Below are positions 61,898 to 64,000 of a stretch of 64,000 nt of DNA, in pieces; position 1 is the stretch's first letter; every line of letters starts with the position of its first letter. Source of the DNA: Streptomyces sp. TRM68367 (GTDB lineage Bacteria; Actinomycetota; Actinomycetes; Streptomycetales; Streptomycetaceae). Position numbers and translations under genes: made by a program. Where the stretch lies: the NCBI RefSeq assembly GCF_014495685.1, contig NZ_JACTVI010000003.1, forward strand, positions 1 to 64,000, read 5' to 3'. The notes below the pieces were generated by a model, which was given only the letters and a program-made list of their open reading frames with translations, did not search any database and was not told the origin of the DNA.

Positions 61898-63855
61898 GCC
61901 TTGGTCCCATCCGTTCCGCTCTCTAGCGCGCCACGGATGGCTTTGGCTAGGTACTCGGGAGCTTCGAAAGCTTTTCCATCTTCGATAGCCAAGGCGACGT
62001 CATGCGCAAATTCGCCCTTACTGATGAACTTGTCGTACTTGCAGAGTTTCTGATAGAAGCCGAAAGATCTACCCTTACTGTGCTGCAAAATGTCTTGCCA
62101 GTGGTGCTCAGACTGACGGTGCTGCTCAAGGTACGCATCCTTCAGGACCGGCTCGTTGTTTTCCGGGCCCAGCAGGTCCGCTTCCAGGGTGTGAGGTGCC
62201 TCGGCGACGACCAAGTGCCCAGCTGCGCCGATGGACTCGGCGTGCTTGAGGAGCTGTTCCTTCCGATTACTTACTCTGGTCCTGTTCTGGGAGCGGTCGT
62301 CGCTCTCAGTTTCATCTTCTCCGGCAGACTGTTCGCCTTCATTCTCTGGTTGTTCTCCCGCCCCCTCTTCCTTCTTCTTTTTCTTAGGGAGCTCCGGATC
62401 TGGGTCCCGGTCAGTTACGACCGTAAGCCTGTCCAGAAGACGGCAGCCATTGACTGACGACAGAAGTAGTGTGATGTAAGGCGCAAAATCGACACTGCCC
62501 ACGTTAACTATGGTGACGCCGTGAAAGGCCCGGCGTTGTCCGACATGGTCAGGGTCTTGGTCGTCGCCAAACACGCAGTAGCGTGCAATCACAGGAAGGA
62601 GGACAGCTTCGGCAATGCCCTCAACCAAGATGACACGGCGAGCAAAAAGTAGGCCGGCCCGCGTTGCATCTAGGTATTGATTGATCTTGCGCCGCTCGTT
62701 GGAAGACAAAGTTAGTTGTGCAAGGGGCAGCGCTTGAGTCTTCCGCCGGTCAACGTTCTGTTCCTTGCCCTCGTCGTCTTCCTCCTGCTCGGTCTCAACC
62801 TTCGTCCGAAGAGCTACGACATTTTCAATCCCGACACTGCTCGCCAAGTTGGGTGAGTGTGTGGTAGCGATTACCTGGATTCTTCCCGCAGGTCCCTGCA
62901 AGTCGTCTTTGGTTGACGCCTTGGACTGCTCGCGCAGGTATTCGAGCAGGACGGCCTGCAACTGTGGGTGCAGATGCGCCTCAGGCTCTTCGACAAGAAA
63001 CAGAGTTAGCTCGAATTCCCGAGCCTTGCGTAGTTCCAGAACAACCGTCGCGATAAACAGCAGGTTCGCATACCCAAGGCCAGATTCAATGAGATCGGCA
63101 GGCTCGATGCCTTTCTCTGCCATCTTTACCCGCAAACTGCGGGTCAGGCGCCCCAACTCGTAGTCAGCGAAGGTTACCTCTACAGTCTGACTGCGTACGG
63201 AGTCGGTGAGCTTTCCCAGGTGGTCCTGTATCTCATCCTTGGCGGTAGCGAGAACGCCATGGTCCTTGAGATCCTTAAATGACTTGTTGGCGCTCTTAAC
63301 GAAGTCATCCTGTTGCTCACCGGTGGTGAGGTGCTGAATGATCCGAAGGAGACGCTGACTGTCAGAGGAGTCCAGCTCTCTCTGCGCATCTCGCAATGGA
63401 GCGAGATAAACGTGTGCAATCTGATCACGCTTGTTTGATTCGGCCTCAGGGCCGCCGACGGGACCAGCTGTCACGCTCGGGCGCATTTGATTGCGAGCGG
63501 GATCTTCCTTGTACGTAGTGGTGTAAATTACCTGATTTGAGTCAATGTTTAGGGCTGTGATGTAGTGCGCCCGCTGTGACTCTGTCAGTCCATCGTAGAC
63601 AGCTTGGAACTCTGCTTCCTTGTTTTTCCGGCCGTGTGATAGGTCGGACTTTTCAAACCATCTGGTAGCTCGGCGGTTCAGGGGCGCTGTTGCAAGCCTC
63701 AAAGCTTCGATCACATTCGACTTACCGGAGTTGTTCTCTCCGACTAGGAGTGTGATGTCGGGCTGGAAATCAATCCCAATGTCGTAGCAAGATCGAAAGT
63801 TCTTGACCTGTAGACGCTGGAGGTACATCCCTGCATTAGAGGCTTGAGCAGTCAC
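61894..63855 (-). CDS. gajA: OLD-family ATPase/TOPRIM nuclease, Gabija GajA-type
   Basis: A 653-aa protein with an ATPase N-terminal half (LLVGENNSGKSNVIEALRLA, Walker B LFLVEEPEAHLHPQ, then ATTHSPNLAS) and a TOPRIM half (VILVEGIAEAVLLPVIA, then VVTDRDPDPE). A charged low-complexity linker (KKKKKEEG and Glu/Asp-rich stretch) follows the DxD. That layout is typical of GajA. The GTG at 63855 follows GGGGAA. The AT-rich sequence upstream to the window end holds no other gene. Confidence 0.87.
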   Translation of the reverse strand: MTAQASNAGMYLQRLQVKNFRSCYDIGIDFQPDITLLVGENNSGKSNVIEALRLATAPLNRRATRWFEKSDLSHGRKNKEAEFQAVYDGLTESQRAHYITALNIDSNQVIYTTTYKEDPARNQMRPSVTAGPVGGPEAESNKRDQIAHVYLAPLRDAQRELDSSDSQRLLRIIQHLTTGEQQDDFVKSANKSFKDLKDHGVLATAKDEIQDHLGKLTDSVRSQTVEVTFADYELGRLTRSLRVKMAEKGIEPADLIESGLGYANLLFIATVVLELRKAREFELTLFLVEEPEAHLHPQLQAVLLEYLREQSKASTKDDLQGPAGRIQVIATTHSPNLASSVGIENVVALRTKVETEQEEDDEGKEQNVDRRKTQALPLAQLTLSSNERRKINQYLDATRAGLLFARRVILVEGIAEAVLLPVIARYCVFGDDQDPDHVGQRRAFHGVTIVNVGSVDFAPYITLLLSSVNGCRLLDRLTVVTDRDPDPELPKKKKKEEGAGEQPENEGEQSAGEDETESDDRSQNRTRVSNRKEQLLKHAESIGAAGHLVVAEAPHTLEADLLGPENNEPVLKDAYLEQHRQSEHHWQDILQHSKGRSFGFYQKLCKYDKFISKGEFAHDVALAIEDGKAFEAPEYLAKAIRGALESGTDGTKA

Positions 63856-64000
63856 AAATATTTCCCCGTTTATCTATGCCGTCCATTTTAAGTGAAAGTC
63901 GACCTTCGCACCATGTGTCACACAAAGAACCCCCGTGCACCCTGCCACACAACTCCCTTGCTGCGCAGGTGAACTGACGGGTAAGGCGACAGCACCCCCG

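Overview
This window is high-GC actinobacterial DNA, almost certainly from a Streptomyces chromosome. The supporting signs are strong third-position G/C, frequent GTG starts, a complete conservon (cvn) operon with CYP157- and CYP154-type P450s, DUF6082/DUF5753-type proteins and many XRE-TPR regulators. It reads as accessory, island-rich sequence rather than core genome.

Layout. (1) 0.2-5.9 kb: a frameshifted endonuclease/exonuclease/phosphatase relic, a methyltransferase-NUDIX-isoaspartyl methyltransferase fusion, a DUF6082-like gene, a DUF5753 regulator relic with an internal stop, a phosphotransferase-like pseudokinase, and the last 95 codons of an ABC transporter. (2) 5.95-15.37 kb: a Tn554-family transposon with TnpA/TnpB tyrosine recombinases and a coiled-coil TnpC. 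Its cargo is two paralogous secreted four-Cys proteins, a three-gene ABC system and a Clp-N protein. It is inserted inside the ABC transporter gene, whose first part lies at 15.4-17.07 kb. (3) 17.1-19.35 kb: the rest of that interrupted operon, with two phosphotransferase-fold genes and three tiny ORFs coupled end to end by overlapping stops and starts. (4) 19.5-24.7 kb: the conservon cvnA-B-C-D plus two P450s; 24.8-25.6 kb: two small hypothetical genes. (5) 25.7-31.5 kb: two zinc-ribbon/HTH/TPR regulators, a HAD hydrolase, a phosphotransferase and an AviRb-like 23S rRNA methyltransferase. (6) 31.5-40.8 kb: a tightly coupled minus-strand sugar operon (four glycosyltransferases, two nucleotide-sugar epimerase/decarboxylase-type enzymes, a pyruvyltransferase, a HAD protein, a PhyH oxygenase). 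(7) 41.1-45.2 kb: a YdcF-like gene and a plus-strand operon of a 63-aa peptide, a JmjC/cupin oxygenase, an aldo-keto reductase and a phosphotransferase. (8) 45.5-47.5 kb: two regulators. (9) 47.95-55.06 kb: an operon that opens with an 18-bp gene for the pentapeptide MTYDH, followed by a P450, a PGM1-type ATP-grasp peptide ligase, an Asp/Asn-hydroxylase-like oxygenase, an amidinotransferase, a second ATP-grasp ligase and an unknown protein. (10) 55.1-59.9 kb: a phosphotransferase, two regulators and a beta-lactamase-fold esterase. (11) 60.1-63.9 kb: a visibly more AT-rich Gabija-type anti-phage pair.

The most interesting system is a candidate minimal-RiPP pathway. The MTYDH gene plus P450 resembles the biarylitide bytA/bytO arrangement (pentapeptides such as MRYYH beside a P450). 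Here it is joined to pheganomycin-type chemistry (PGM1-like ligase and amidinotransferase). A two-palindrome motif, ATCAC-N4-GTGAT directly followed by ATCAC-N4-GTGAT, lies upstream of this operon, of the peptide/JmjC operon, of the sugar operon and of the first zinc-ribbon regulator. This suggests one regulon, and perhaps one glycosylated, guanidinylated peptide product; the AviRb-like methyltransferase nearby is a possible self-resistance gene. The product itself is inference; the gene order, overlaps and repeated operators are read directly from the sequence.
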